64,000 nt of DNA, from the NCBI GenBank assembly GCA_002869565.1, contig PKUJ01000006.1, positions 67,270 through 131,269 of the forward strand, given 5' to 3'. Origin of the DNA: Arcobacter sp. GTDB lineage: Bacteria; Campylobacterota; Campylobacteria; Campylobacterales; Arcobacteraceae. Position numbers and translations under genes: made by a program. Below the pieces are notes generated by a model. The model searched no databases, was not told the DNA's origin, and saw only the letters and a program-made list of their open reading frames with translations. The first letter of the stretch is position 1; each line of letters opens with the position of its first letter. Below are positions 29,091-38,557 of this stretch, in pieces.

Positions 29091-29147
29091 TTAATTTCCT
29101 TTATTGAGTTTAAAATATTTATTAAAAAATCTTTTGATTAATTAATA

Positions 29148-29179
29148 AATATTTTAAGGGCAATTGCCCTTAAAATATT
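29148..29179. terminator. 32-bp perfect palindrome between acnD and prpF
   Basis: Half-site AATATTTTAAGGGCAA (29148-29163) followed directly by its reverse complement. On RNA this is a very stable hairpin with a short U-tract beyond on the minus strand. It may reduce prpF expression relative to acnD or protect the upstream mRNA. Confidence 0.6.
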
Positions 29180-29196
29180 AAGATATTAGCTAAGGT

Positions 29197-31794
29197 TTAT
29201 TTACCTTCAGCAATAACATCTTTAGCGAATTTTTGTAAAATACCACCATTTGTGTAAACATCAACTTCAGCAGAAGTATCTAATCTACATAAAACATCGA
29301 ATTTAACAACTTCACCATTTTCTCTAGTCATAACTACAGTTAAGTCACATCTAGGAGTAATTTCACCTTCGATATCAAAAGTTTCACTTCCATCGATTGC
29401 ATACGTATGTCTAGTTTCACCATCTTTGAATTGTAATGGTAATACACCCATTCCAACTAAGTTAGTTCTGTGAATTCTTTCAATTGATTCAGCAATTAAT
29501 ACTTCAACACCTGCAAGTCTAACACCTTTTGCAGCCCAGTCTCTTGATGACCCTTGACCATAGTTAGTACCAGCTATGATAATAAGTGGTTGTTTTCTTT
29601 GAGTATAAGTCTCAATAGCTTCCCACATTCTAGACTCTGTACCTTCTGGCATAATTTTAGTTAATGAACCTTGTTTAGTTTCACCATTCTCATCTTTAAC
29701 CATTTCATTGTATAGTTTTGGATTTGCTAATGTTGCTCTTGATGCTGTATGATGATCCCCTCTATGTGTTGCATAAGAGTTTAAATCTTCAACAGGTAAT
29801 CCCATTTTTAAACAATACTCACCCGATGCACTTGTTGGTAAAATCGCATTTGAAGGCGATAAGTGGTCAGTTGTAATATTATCAGGGAATACACCTAATG
29901 GTCTCATACCTTTAAGTGCTGGCATTTGCATGTATTCATCTTCCCAATATGGAGGTTTATTAATATATGTAGAGTTTGTATTCCATTTATAGAACGGATC
30001 AATTTTAATACTATCTAATAATTCTCTTTTGAACATTGGTTCATAAATGTTGTTATACATTTCAGGTCTAACACAAGATTTTTCAACAGCATTAATTTCT
30101 TCATCTGATGGCCATAAATCTTTTAATCTAATGTCATTTCCATCTTTGTCTTTTCCTAATACATCATTTTCAATATCAAATCTAATTGTACCAGCTAAAG
30201 CATATGCAATAACAAGTGCAGGAGATGCTAAGAATGCTTCTTTTACGTATGGGTGAATTCTTCCATCAAAGTTTCTGTTTCCTGATAATACAGCTGTAGT
30301 ATAAATATCTCTATCTACAACTTCTTGTTGTATTTTTGGGTCAAGAGCACCTGACATACCATTACAAGTAGTACATGCAAATCCAACAACACCAAATCCT
30401 AATTTTTCCATTTCAGGTAATAATCCAGCTTCTTTTAAATAAACTTCAATAACTTTAGATCCTGGTGCTAATGAAGATTTAACCCATGGTTTTCTTTTTA
30501 ATCCAAGTTCATTTGCTTTTTTAGCTAATAACCCAGCAGCAATAACATTTCTTGGGTTTGAAGTGTTAGTACAAGAAGTAATTGCAGCAATTAAGATACC
30601 ACCATCAGGAATAAAGTCACCATCTTGAGCCCACTCTTTTACAATACCTTCAGCTCTTAAAGTTGAAGTTGGTACTAATTTATGTGGTTTAGAAGGACCT
30701 GCTAAAGATCTTGTAACTTTTGATAGATCAAATTCAATAGTTCTTGCATATGTAGCTTCTTCAAATTGGTCAGCCCATAATCCATTTGCTTTTGCATAAG
30801 CTTCCACAAGTTTAACTTGTTCAGCATCTCTACCTGTTACTGTTAAGTAATCAATAGTTTGAGAATCAATAGCAAACATACCAGCACTTGCACCATATTC
30901 AGGAGTCATATTTGCAATAGTTGCTCTATCACCTAAGTTTAAGTATTTAATACCTGAACCATAGAATTCTAAGTATGCAGAGATAACATTGTTTTCTCTT
31001 AAGAATGAAGTCATAGAAAGTGCAATATCCGTAGCCGTTATACCCTCAGATCTAACACCTGTGATATTTACACCAATGATTTCAGGAACTCTCATATAAG
31101 AGGGATTTCCTAACATTACATTTTCAGCTTCTAATCCACCAACACCAACAGCGATAACACCAAGTGCATCAACGTGAGGAGTATGTGAATCTGTACCAAC
31201 TAATGTATCAGGAGATGCAATACCATCATCTAAATGAACTACTGGAGACATTTTTTCAAGGTTGATTTGATGCATAATACCATTTCCTGGAGGAATAACA
31301 TCAACATTATCAAATGCTTCTTTAGTCCAGTTAATAAAATGGAATCTATCCGCATTTCTTCTATCTTCAATATCTCTATTTTTTTGGAATGCATCTGGGT
31401 CAAATCCACCACACTCAACAGCTAATGAGTGGTCAACGATTAATTGAGTAGGAACTACTGGATTAACTTTATCAGGGTTTCCACCTTTTGAAGCAACTGC
31501 TTCTCTTAAACCTGCAAGGTCAACAAATGCAGTTAGTCCAAGAATATCATGACAAATAACTCTTGATGGGAACCAAGGGAAATCTTTGTCTGTTCTTTTT
31601 TCAATTAATTGTACTAATGAATCTTCTAAATCTTCAGAAGGACATTTTCTAATTAAGTTTTCTGCTAATACTCTTGAAGTATAGTTTAGTTTTTCAAATG
31701 AACCTGGAGTTATATCTTCAACTGCAGCTTTTACATCGTAAAATTTAACACCATCTATACCATCAAGGTCTTTAAGATATTTTTCGTTTGTCAT
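29197..31794 (-). CDS. acnD: Fe/S-dependent 2-methylisocitrate dehydratase AcnD
   Basis: 865 residues, aconitase superfamily. The start block KFYDVKAAVEDI, PGSFEKLNYTSRVLAENLIR is specific to the AcnD/AcnA branch. Iron-sulfur cysteines are in AAITSCTNTSNP and GFACTTCNGMSG, and the C-terminal swivel domain has GTNYGQGSSRDWAAKG. With PrpF next to it the AcnD assignment (2-methylcitrate to 2-methylaconitate) is firmer than citrate aconitase. Confidence 0.93.
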   Translation of the reverse strand: MTNEKYLKDLDGIDGVKFYDVKAAVEDITPGSFEKLNYTSRVLAENLIRKCPSEDLEDSLVQLIEKRTDKDFPWFPSRVICHDILGLTAFVDLAGLREAVASKGGNPDKVNPVVPTQLIVDHSLAVECGGFDPDAFQKNRDIEDRRNADRFHFINWTKEAFDNVDVIPPGNGIMHQINLEKMSPVVHLDDGIASPDTLVGTDSHTPHVDALGVIAVGVGGLEAENVMLGNPSYMRVPEIIGVNITGVRSEGITATDIALSMTSFLRENNVISAYLEFYGSGIKYLNLGDRATIANMTPEYGASAGMFAIDSQTIDYLTVTGRDAEQVKLVEAYAKANGLWADQFEEATYARTIEFDLSKVTRSLAGPSKPHKLVPTSTLRAEGIVKEWAQDGDFIPDGGILIAAITSCTNTSNPRNVIAAGLLAKKANELGLKRKPWVKSSLAPGSKVIEVYLKEAGLLPEMEKLGFGVVGFACTTCNGMSGALDPKIQQEVVDRDIYTTAVLSGNRNFDGRIHPYVKEAFLASPALVIAYALAGTIRFDIENDVLGKDKDGNDIRLKDLWPSDEEINAVEKSCVRPEMYNNIYEPMFKRELLDSIKIDPFYKWNTNSTYINKPPYWEDEYMQMPALKGMRPLGVFPDNITTDHLSPSNAILPTSASGEYCLKMGLPVEDLNSYATHRGDHHTASRATLANPKLYNEMVKDENGETKQGSLTKIMPEGTESRMWEAIETYTQRKQPLIIIAGTNYGQGSSRDWAAKGVRLAGVEVLIAESIERIHRTNLVGMGVLPLQFKDGETRHTYAIDGSETFDIEGEITPRCDLTVVMTRENGEVVKFDVLCRLDTSAEVDVYTNGGILQKFAKDVIAEGK

Positions 31795-31847
31795 ATTATT
31801 TATACCTATTTTAATTTTTTGTTAGTTTATAGTAGTCAATAAAAAAT

Positions 31848-31875
31848 AAAAGCCATCAAAAACTTGATGGCTTTT
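31848..31875 (-). terminator. Hairpin between prpC and acnD
   Basis: AAAAGCCATCAA (31848-31859), loop of four, TTGATGGCTTTT (31864-31875): twelve perfect pairs, followed on the minus strand by ATTTTTTATTG. It has the look of a full intrinsic terminator inside the prp cluster, 21 bases after the prpC stop. Confidence 0.75.
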
Positions 31876-31896
31876 AAGTCTTGAATAATCTTAAGA

Positions 31897-33045
31897 TTAT
31901 CCTCTTTCTGATATAGGAACGAACTTTAAGTCTTCAGGTCCAGTATATGTAGCTGAAGGTCTAATAATTTTCCCATCTTCTCTTTGCTCAATCGCGTGTG
32001 CACCCCATCCAGTAACTCTTGCAATAATGAAAATTGGAGTAAACATATCTGTTGGAATTCCCATTTGGTTATAAGAAACAGCAGAGAACCAGTCAAGGTT
32101 AGGGAACATTTTTTTGTTATCCCACATGATTGTTTCAATTCTTTCAGCAACATCATACATTAATGTATTGTTATTTTCTTTAGATAAATCTTCAGCAACT
32201 TTTTTAATTACTACGTTTCTTGGATCACATGAAGTATAAACCGGGTGCCCAAATCCAATAATAATCTCTTTTTTAGCCATTCTTTCTAAGATATCTTTTT
32301 CTGCTTCATCAGCTGAAGAGTATCTTTCTTGAATATAGAATGCAACTTCATTAGCTCCACCATGTTTAGGACCTCTTAATGCTCCAATTGCACCAGTGAT
32401 ACAAGAGAACATATCTGAATTAGTTCCAGAGATAACTCTTGAAGTAAATGTAGATGCATTAAACTCATGCTCTGCATAAAGAATTAAAGATGTATGCATT
32501 GCTTTAACCCAAGATTCTCTTGGTTTTTCACCATGTAAAAGGTGTAAGAAGTGACCACCTACTGTTTCATCATCAGTTACAACATCAATTCTTTTTCCAT
32601 TGTATGCAAAGTGGTACCAGTAACATAACATAGAACCAAATGATGCCATTAATTTATCAATAATAGCTTGAGCTTCATCTTTTGGGTGAGATTCATCTTC
32701 TGACATAATTGCTCCAAGAACAGAACAACCTGTTCTCATAACGTCCATTGGATGAGCAGTTTTTGGTAATTGCTCAAGTGCAATTTTAACGCCTTGTGGA
32801 ATATCTCTTAATCCTTGAAGTTTTGTTTTATATGCATCTAATTCTGCTTGAGTTGGTAATTTACCATAAACGATTAAATATGCGATTTCTTCAAATTCAG
32901 ATTTGTCAGCAAATTCTAAAATGTCATAACCTCTATAGTGTAAATCATTTCCTGACTTACCAACTGTACAGATAGCTGTATTTCCTGCAGATTGTCCTGA
33001 TAATGCAACTGATTTTTTTGGTTTAAATCCTGTAGTAGTACTCAT
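31897..33045 (-). CDS. prpC: 2-methylcitrate synthase PrpC
   Basis: 382 residues, citrate-synthase family, of the short type typical of PrpC. Condenses propionyl-CoA with oxaloacetate. Active-site features: [11 protein letters not shown] (written [10 protein letters not shown] here), GPKHGGANE and [14 protein letters not shown]. The N-terminal [17 protein letters not shown] block and C-terminal RPSATYTGP fit 2-methylcitrate synthases. Cluster context supports this over citrate synthase. Confidence 0.94.
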   Translation of the reverse strand: MSTTTGFKPKKSVALSGQSAGNTAICTVGKSGNDLHYRGYDILEFADKSEFEEIAYLIVYGKLPTQAELDAYKTKLQGLRDIPQGVKIALEQLPKTAHPMDVMRTGCSVLGAIMSEDESHPKDEAQAIIDKLMASFGSMLCYWYHFAYNGKRIDVVTDDETVGGHFLHLLHGEKPRESWVKAMHTSLILYAEHEFNASTFTSRVISGTNSDMFSCITGAIGALRGPKHGGANEVAFYIQERYSSADEAEKDILERMAKKEIIIGFGHPVYTSCDPRNVVIKKVAEDLSKENNNTLMYDVAERIETIMWDNKKMFPNLDWFSAVSYNQMGIPTDMFTPIFIIARVTGWGAHAIEQREDGKIIRPSATYTGPEDLKFVPISERG

Positions 33046-33109
33046 TATAATTCCCCTTTTCCCTAGTTAAATTTAATTTAGTTTTTTATTTTGCTAAATC
33101 GAACTAAAA

Positions 33110-33994
33110 TTACTTCGATTTTCCAGCTGCAAATAATGAATCCATTTTTTGCTCATAATCGTGGTACCCTAACATATCGTAAAGTTCCATTCTTGTTTGC
33201 ATTAATTCTAATGTACCTTCTTGCGTACCTTTTTCTCTTAAGTCTTGGTATACAGTTAAAGCAGCTTTGTTCATTGCTCTAAATGCTGATAATGGATAAA
33301 GTACCATTTCAATACCAACTGAACCTAATTCTTCTGTCGTAAACATAGGTGTTGCACCAAACTCAGTAATATTTGCTAATACTGGCACTGACATTTGATC
33401 ACAAAACTCTTTGTATTCTTTTAATGTATGAACAGCTTCTGCGAAAATTGCATCTGCTCCTGCTTCAACATATGCTAATGCTCTTGCAACTGCAGCTTCT
33501 TGACCTTCAGATGCATGTGCATCAGTTCTAGCAATAATATAAAAATCAGGGTCTAATTGCATTTTAGCATCAACTGCAGCTCTAATTCTGTCACACATTT
33601 CTTCTGTAGATACTAACTCTTTATTTGGTCTATGTCCACATCTTTTAGCAGCAACTTGATCTTCAATATGTAATCCAGCAGCTCCAGATCTAATAAATTC
33701 TTTAACAGTTCTTGCAACATTAAATGCATGTCCCCAACCAGTGTCAGCATCAACAATTAATGGAGTATCACAAATTGAAGTAACTCTTCTAATATCAATA
33801 CAAACATCTTCAATCATAGTCATACCTAAATCTGGTAAACCATATGATGCATTTGCAATTCCTCCACCTGAAAGGTAGATTGCTTTATACCCAACTTTTG
33901 TAGCTTGTAGTGCTTGGTAAGCATTAATAGTCCCTACGATTTGTAATGGAGTCTCTTCAGCTAAAGCTTGTCTAAATTTTTTTCCTGCGCTCAT
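33110..33994 (-). CDS. prpB: 2-methylisocitrate lyase PrpB
   Basis: 294 residues, PEP mutase/isocitrate lyase superfamily. Splits 2-methylisocitrate into pyruvate and succinate. It has [13 protein letters not shown], the metal-binding [31 protein letters not shown] with the catalytic Cys (KRCGH) and IIARTDAHA. First gene of the minus-strand cluster prpB-prpC-acnD-prpF. Confidence 0.95.
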   Translation of the reverse strand: MSAGKKFRQALAEETPLQIVGTINAYQALQATKVGYKAIYLSGGGIANASYGLPDLGMTMIEDVCIDIRRVTSICDTPLIVDADTGWGHAFNVARTVKEFIRSGAAGLHIEDQVAAKRCGHRPNKELVSTEEMCDRIRAAVDAKMQLDPDFYIIARTDAHASEGQEAAVARALAYVEAGADAIFAEAVHTLKEYKEFCDQMSVPVLANITEFGATPMFTTEELGSVGIEMVLYPLSAFRAMNKAALTVYQDLREKGTQEGTLELMQTRMELYDMLGYHDYEQKMDSLFAAGKSK

Positions 33995-34105
33995 ATATAT
34001 CCTTCAATTATTTTTTATTGATATAAGTATACAAGAGTTTAATATTTATGTGATGTATAGTTTTTGTTTTAGAAATTACAACTTTTTCTATTAAAAAAGT
34101 ATTAT

Positions 34106-34142
34106 GTACAATATTTGTTCTTATGTATTAAAAAGGTACAAT
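34106..34142. promoter_or_regulatory. Candidate operator repeats in the prpB/regulator intergenic region
   Basis: GTACAAT occurs at 34106-34112 and again at 34136-34142, 30 bases (about three helical turns) apart. The first copy forms an imperfect inverted repeat GTACAA-TAT-TTGTTC (34106-34120). A related GTATACAA lies near 34029 on the prpB side. This is the 178-base gap between divergent prpB and the gene at 34173, the natural place for an autoregulated operator. Inferred only. Confidence 0.35.
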
Positions 34143-34172
34143 TATTTAGAAAGTTTTAATTAAGGTTAGAAA

Positions 34173-35150
34173 ATGGTTTACAAAAATGGCATAGAAAAAT
34201 TTATAGAGATATTTAAAAGATCAAACTTAAGTATCTCAAAATTTGCATCTTTGATACAAAAAGATAGAAGAACAGTTACTTCTTGGATTGATAATATTTC
34301 AGATATTGAGCCAAATGGAGATGTAAAAGAAAAAATTTGTAATATATTTAGATATCCAGATTTTATCTGGGATGAAGGCTGTAGTGGAGATGAATTTATT
34401 AAATCAATCACTCAAATTCCCCAAAAAGAAGTAAGAATTATTGACGAAGATTATCAAGGGCGTCTTAAATATATTATGGATTTAGAGCAAAATAGAAGAT
34501 TTGTTATTCAAGCACAATTTCCAGGCCCAATGTATAGAGATACAGCGGTAAAAAGAGTTTATCGGACAAAAACTTCAACTGAAATTGAAGAGTTAAAACA
34601 ACAAAGAATAGAACAAATGCTTAGGTACGATTATGATACAACAGAGTGGTACTCTATTAAATCAGTACTGACATTTTGTTTTGCAGCAATTGGTAATTTT
34701 TATACGAAAGAGGAAAAGGTTAAAATATTAGAGCTTATTTTTGAATTGTTTAATAATAACTATAATAAAAAGCTATTTTTATTTGATTCTTTTTCTAGAA
34801 AAATATATGGAATGGAAACAACATATATATCAATAAATGTAAAACAGAAAATATTGTTTTTTAAATCACCTATTGAATCTGTATTTATTGAGATTAGAAA
34901 CAAAAATCTAGTGGAAAGAATGCATAAGTATTATTCTTCACCTATAGAAGCACCATCTCACGTAAACTTTTTAGAATCAGTTAAGATTATTAAAATATTA
35001 CAAGATGCAGTTATGTATAATAACAGTATTCTTCAAGCATATGAAACTATAAACAGAACAACAGATTATGGAGAACTCTTCTATCATAATTTAAGTATTG
35101 ATTTGCAAAAGCAAGTAAGTCAACCAAAACCTGGTCAAAAGAGGAACTAA
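34173..35150 (+). CDS. Putative regulator of the prp cluster with N-terminal HTH
   Basis: 325 residues. Residues about 14-50 (LSISKFASLIQKDRRTVTSW) look like a helix-turn-helix of XRE type; the remaining 270 residues, with YRDTAVKRVYRTK and a mixed alpha/beta make-up, belong to no family I recognise. It faces prpB and is followed three bases later by a TetR gene. It is neither the sigma-54 activator PrpR nor a GntR repressor, the usual regulators of propionate genes. The assignment to prp control is from position only. Confidence 0.5.
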   Translation: MVYKNGIEKFIEIFKRSNLSISKFASLIQKDRRTVTSWIDNISDIEPNGDVKEKICNIFRYPDFIWDEGCSGDEFIKSITQIPQKEVRIIDEDYQGRLKYIMDLEQNRRFVIQAQFPGPMYRDTAVKRVYRTKTSTEIEELKQQRIEQMLRYDYDTTEWYSIKSVLTFCFAAIGNFYTKEEKVKILELIFELFNNNYNKKLFLFDSFSRKIYGMETTYISINVKQKILFFKSPIESVFIEIRNKNLVERMHKYYSSPIEAPSHVNFLESVKIIKILQDAVMYNNSILQAYETINRTTDYGELFYHNLSIDLQKQVSQPKPGQKRN

Positions 35151-35153
35151 TAG

Positions 35154-35726
35154 ATGACTACAAAAGAAAAATTATTGTTAGTAACTTTTGAAGAGATATA
35201 TGAAAATGGATATTATTCTACATCAGTTGATAAGATTTTAAAAAAAGCAAAGATGAATAAAGGTTCCATGTATCATTATTTTAAATCAAAAAAAGAACTG
35301 GTATTAGCGGTAATTGATGTGCATGTATTTGGATACATTGATAAAAAATATAGTGCAATATTAGAGGTAAATGATAATTATATAGAGACTATGTTTAAAG
35401 TTCTTAAAAATAGAGATAGTTTTAACTTTACTTTAGGGTGCAGGTTGAATTCCCTTGTGCAAGAACTTTCACATCATGATAAAGATTTTAAAATAGCTTT
35501 GGAAAAAGTATATGTGAATTTTGAAGATGTCATTGAAAAAGTTTTATTAAAAGCGGAAGCAAATAATGAAATAAATCATCCTAATATAAAACAACTTGCA
35601 ATATATGTAGTAGCATCTATAGAGGGTTGTTTGTCAACTGCAAAAAAATCACAAGATGGAGAAGTATTTTCTAATTGTATAGGACAATTAGAATACTATT
35701 TTGATCAAGTAATAATAAAAAAGTAG
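35154..35726 (+). CDS. TetR-family repressor
   Basis: 190 residues. N-terminal TetR HTH: LVTFEEIYENGYYSTSVDKI, then KKAKMNKGSMYHYFKSKKEL. The C-terminal ligand domain has TLGCRLNSLVQELSHHD, the GC.L..L..E block seen in the AcuR/YcdC-type branch. Overlap-distance to the 34173 gene (three bases) suggests cotranscription. Three near-identical palindromes lie just downstream, in front of a small peptide gene, and are its probable targets. Confidence 0.85.
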   Translation: MTTKEKLLLVTFEEIYENGYYSTSVDKILKKAKMNKGSMYHYFKSKKELVLAVIDVHVFGYIDKKYSAILEVNDNYIETMFKVLKNRDSFNFTLGCRLNSLVQELSHHDKDFKIALEKVYVNFEDVIEKVLLKAEANNEINHPNIKQLAIYVVASIEGCLSTAKKSQDGEVFSNCIGQLEYYFDQVIIKK

Positions 35727-35743
35727 AATTTTTTTCAAAATGC

Positions 35744-35829
35744 TTGACTAATTAGTCAAAAATTGTTATAATTCCTTTGACTAATCAGTCAAGAATCTTC
35801 TTTCGTCTCAAAATAGACTGATTAGTCAA
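35744..35829 (+). promoter_or_regulatory. Promoter with three TetR-type operators
   Basis: A textbook promoter, TTGACT (35744-35749), 17-base spacer, TATAAT (35767-35772). Operators: TTGACTAATTAGTCAA (35744-35759, perfect palindrome covering the -35), TTGACTAATCAGTCAA (35777-35792, at the likely start point) and TAGACTGATTAGTCAA (35814-35829). Centres are 33 and 37 bases apart. The only gene downstream is the 28-residue peptide at 35850. Confidence 0.8.
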
Positions 35830-35849
35830 ATTTATTAAAAGGATAAATT

Positions 35850-35936
35850 ATGAAAAAAGCATTAGGAATCATTGTATATAGTTGTACGATTGTAACTTTA
35901 ATTGTAATGATGTTCGCTGAACAAACTACAGTATAG
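35850..35936 (+). CDS. 28-residue membrane peptide under TetR-type control
   Basis: ATG 35850, TAG 35934-35936, with AAAAGGA (35837-35843) at seven bases. The sequence starts MKKALGIIVYSCTIV and continues with a hydrophobic helix to MMFAEQTTV. The next gene is on the other strand, so this peptide is the only product of a promoter carrying three operators. No homologue recognised. Single-helix peptides can modulate transporters, but no partner is evident; alternatively the transcript itself may matter. Confidence 0.65.
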   Translation: MKKALGIIVYSCTIVTLIVMMFAEQTTV

Positions 35937-36018
35937 TTTTTTGTATTTATATAAAATTTATAAATATTAGAAGTTGTTTTATCTAGGTATATAGATATTT
36001 CGGTCTTTTCTTTTATAT

Positions 36019-36663
36019 TTAGTTTATTTCTTTTCTCATCTTTTTACCTTTCTCACTTAAAAAAGGGTAAATCATAAACTCAAAGAAAATATCTTTTGCT
36101 TCTTTTATTGATTCTTTTGAAACTTCACCTGATGAGGATGCAAATACTTGCCAATAAGAAGTAATAAACCAGTGCAGTTTTGCTCTCTTTTTTAGATTTT
36201 GTTCAGGTGGGAACTTAAGAATATTTTCTTTTATTAAAAACTGTAAAAGTCCTTCTATTTGTTGGATTCTTTTATATTGGTTTGTTCCAAAAGCTTTTTT
36301 AAAACTTGGATATAGTGCCATTAAAACCATGGCATCTCTTAGTAAAAAACGGTACTCATAAAACATTTCACCATAATATTCAAAATTTTGGTGCATAGTT
36401 TGAATGGGATTTTTGCTAAGTATTAAGCTCTCAAATGTATTTAATGATTCAAATTTTTTTGAAAGATTTTTATATAAAAACAAAATAATTTCTTCTTTGT
36501 TTTTAAAGTGATAATACAAATTACCAGGGGAAATTCCTGCTTCTTTTGCTATATGATTGGTTGTTACACTTAATGTTTCTTGTTTATTGAAAAGTTTTTT
36601 TGCACTATCAATAATTTTTGTTTTTGTATCTATTTTTAATTTTTTCATAAAGAATTTTAACAT
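36019..36663 (-). CDS. TetR-family repressor, divergent from the DinB-like gene
   Basis: 214 residues. The HTH is plain: IIDSAKKLFNKQETLSVTT, HIAKEAGISPGNLYYHFKNK. A later ATG at 36648 (MKKLKIDTK) gives a more usual N-terminus and may be the true start; neither has a strong RBS. It is separated from the gene at 36730 by 66 bases that contain a 28-bp perfect palindrome, so it likely controls that gene and itself. Confidence 0.85.
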   Translation of the reverse strand: MLKFFMKKLKIDTKTKIIDSAKKLFNKQETLSVTTNHIAKEAGISPGNLYYHFKNKEEIILFLYKNLSKKFESLNTFESLILSKNPIQTMHQNFEYYGEMFYEYRFLLRDAMVLMALYPSFKKAFGTNQYKRIQQIEGLLQFLIKENILKFPPEQNLKKRAKLHWFITSYWQVFASSSGEVSKESIKEAKDIFFEFMIYPFLSEKGKKMRKEIN

Positions 36664-36680
36664 AATAGAGCTTTTAATCT

Positions 36681-36708
36681 AAATTTTAGAGTAATTACTC
36701 TAAAATTT
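36681..36708. promoter_or_regulatory. 28-bp perfect palindrome, probable TetR operator
   Basis: Half-site AAATTTTAGAGTAA (36681-36694) followed directly by its reverse complement. It fills almost half of the 66 bases between the divergent TetR and DinB-like genes, a standard place for a shared operator. The central AGAGTAATTACTCT is the likely recognition core. Confidence 0.75.
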
Positions 36709-36729
36709 GAAATATAAAAAGGAGTTAAT

Positions 36730-37293
36730 ATGAGTTTAGGAGTTGCAGGAGCAGGTTTACCTCAAATAGAACAGCTATTTATAAAAAGAGTTTTGGTTCC
36801 TTCTGTTAGGATTCTGTGTACTTGGAATATCGCACTATTTATGATTAAAAGGGAAGTTAAGATAATAGAAGAGTTAATTAAAGGCTTCGATGAAGAGACT
36901 TTACAAAAAAGAGTTGAGATAGATAGAGCCTTTGCTATTGAAGATCATAGTCGGGATTATTCTATAAATATGACTTTGGAACACTTAAGAATTGCAGGTA
37001 CTGCAGTTATGGCTGTAATTGAAACCCTTTCAAATGAAAAAGAGTTTCCTAAAGAGATTAGAATAGAAGCTGTAAAACCAAAGGAGAATGGAAAAGATGA
37101 GCATAAAAAGTTTTTTGATTTTATGAAAACATATAAAGAGTATATAAAAAATCACAAAAAAAACTATTCAAAGATGACAAAAAAACACCCATGGTTTGTA
37201 AGTTTTAATAACTTTGATTGGGCATGTTTTATGTATATGCATACTTTTATCCATAGACGACAAATCCAAGCAATAATAAAGGGGCTAAAATGA
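36730..37293 (+). CDS. DinB-like (DUF1569-type) metal-binding four-helix protein
   Basis: 187 residues. The pattern HPWFVSFNNFDWACFMYMHT then HRRQIQAI near the C-terminus, together with an earlier His in LEHLRIAG, fits the DinB superfamily, whose three histidines bind a divalent metal in a four-helix bundle. Several members are thiol transferases or hydrolases; the substrate here is unknown. AAAGGAG lies before the ATG. Overlaps the next small gene by ATGA. Confidence 0.65.
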   Translation: MSLGVAGAGLPQIEQLFIKRVLVPSVRILCTWNIALFMIKREVKIIEELIKGFDEETLQKRVEIDRAFAIEDHSRDYSINMTLEHLRIAGTAVMAVIETLSNEKEFPKEIRIEAVKPKENGKDEHKKFFDFMKTYKEYIKNHKKNYSKMTKKHPWFVSFNNFDWACFMYMHTFIHRRQIQAIIKGLK

Positions 37294-37493
37294 GTAATCA
37301 CACAGGAACACTATTAAGAATAATTGGTGTATTTATGGGTTTGATTAGTTTTTGGTTTGTAATAAGTTTTGTTTTTACACTTTTAATTGTTTTGACAACA
37401 AATATTCAATTTAATATTACAACTGCTTTATCTGTTTTTGGAATTTTGCTTCTTGTTAGGATTTTTTATCCGAGGTTCATTTTCAAAGATTAG
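37290..37493 (+). CDS. Small two-helix membrane protein
   Basis: 67 residues, two hydrophobic helices (about 10-34 and 42-60). Its ATG overlaps the stop of the DinB-like gene (ATGA), so both are controlled by the same palindrome. No family recognised. Confidence 0.6.
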   Translation: MSNHTGTLLRIIGVFMGLISFWFVISFVFTLLIVLTTNIQFNITTALSVFGILLLVRIFYPRFIFKD

Positions 37494-37565
37494 TTTAAAT
37501 CTTATTATTTTATTCTTGATTTTAAAACTTTTTTTGTAGAATTAAGAAAAAACATTGGATTAATT

Positions 37566-38483
37566 ATGATAAAAAAGATTTCTATTTTATTTCCTTTATG
37601 GGCAATACTATTTTCAATACTTACATATTTGCAACCAAGTTTAGTAGTTGGATTTAAAGGGTGGATTATTCCACTTTTGATACTTATTATGTTTTGTATG
37701 GGAATAACACTTAAAGTTGATGATTTTAAGAGGGTATTAAAACGTCCAAAAATCATAGCATTGACTGTAATATTACAGTTTTTATTTATGCCTTTATTTG
37801 CATATTTAGTATCTAAGATATTTAATTTATCTGATGAATTACTTGTAGGAATGGTACTCGTAGGTGCAGTTTCGGGTGGAACAGCTTCTAATGTAATAGC
37901 ATTTTTAGCAAAAGCTGATGTGGCACTTTCTATTACTATGACTATAGTTTCAACTTTGTTATCAATAATCATTACTCCATATTTGACACTTTTTTATGTG
38001 GGACAAACAGTACCTGTACCAGCTCTTAGTATGTTGCTTAGTATTTTAAAAATAGTGTTTGTACCAGTTGTTGTAGGACTTATTTTAAATCATTTTTTTA
38101 ATAAATATATTGAAAAAAGACATGATATTTTTGCTCTTTTATCTATTCTTTCAATTGTATTTATTATAGGTATTATTATAGGATTAAATGAAAGTAAAAT
38201 CTCTACTATTGCAATATCTCTAATGTTGGCAATAGCTTGTCACAATCTTTTAGGACTAATTGCTGGCTACTATTTTGCAAAAATGTTTGGATATGATAAA
38301 ACAGTATGTAAAACGGTTGCCATAGAAGTTGGTATGCAAAACTCTGGATTGGCAGTTGTTTTAGCTATGAAATATTTTTCTGCTTTAAGTGCACTTCCTG
38401 GGGCTATTTTTAGTATTTGGCATAATATTTCAGGTTCTATTCTTGCTGGTATTTGGGCAAAACAAGAAGAATCAAATAAATAA
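37566..38483 (+). CDS. Bile acid:sodium symporter (BASS) family transporter
   Basis: 305 residues, nine or ten membrane helices. Family blocks: LIMFCMGITLKVDDFKRVL, GAVSGGTASNVIAFLAKADVALS and EVGMQNSGLAVVLAMKYFS; the last two are the crossover helices that hold sodium. Substrates of bacterial members include organic anions and vitamins; nothing in the neighbourhood names one. Confidence 0.85.
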   Translation: MIKKISILFPLWAILFSILTYLQPSLVVGFKGWIIPLLILIMFCMGITLKVDDFKRVLKRPKIIALTVILQFLFMPLFAYLVSKIFNLSDELLVGMVLVGAVSGGTASNVIAFLAKADVALSITMTIVSTLLSIIITPYLTLFYVGQTVPVPALSMLLSILKIVFVPVVVGLILNHFFNKYIEKRHDIFALLSILSIVFIIGIIIGLNESKISTIAISLMLAIACHNLLGLIAGYYFAKMFGYDKTVCKTVAIEVGMQNSGLAVVLAMKYFSALSALPGAIFSIWHNISGSILAGIWAKQEESNK

Positions 38484-38557
38484 TTTAGCAATCTAGGAGT
38501 AGTTTTAATTTTCAAATAACATTACAATTTCCCTACAAAGAGTTTGAAAGAGAGTAG

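Noticed and set aside
37505-37972. 155-codon minus-strand frame with a plausible length
   Set aside because: It is the antisense of the BASS transporter, whose helices and family motifs are clear on the plus strand; no RBS.
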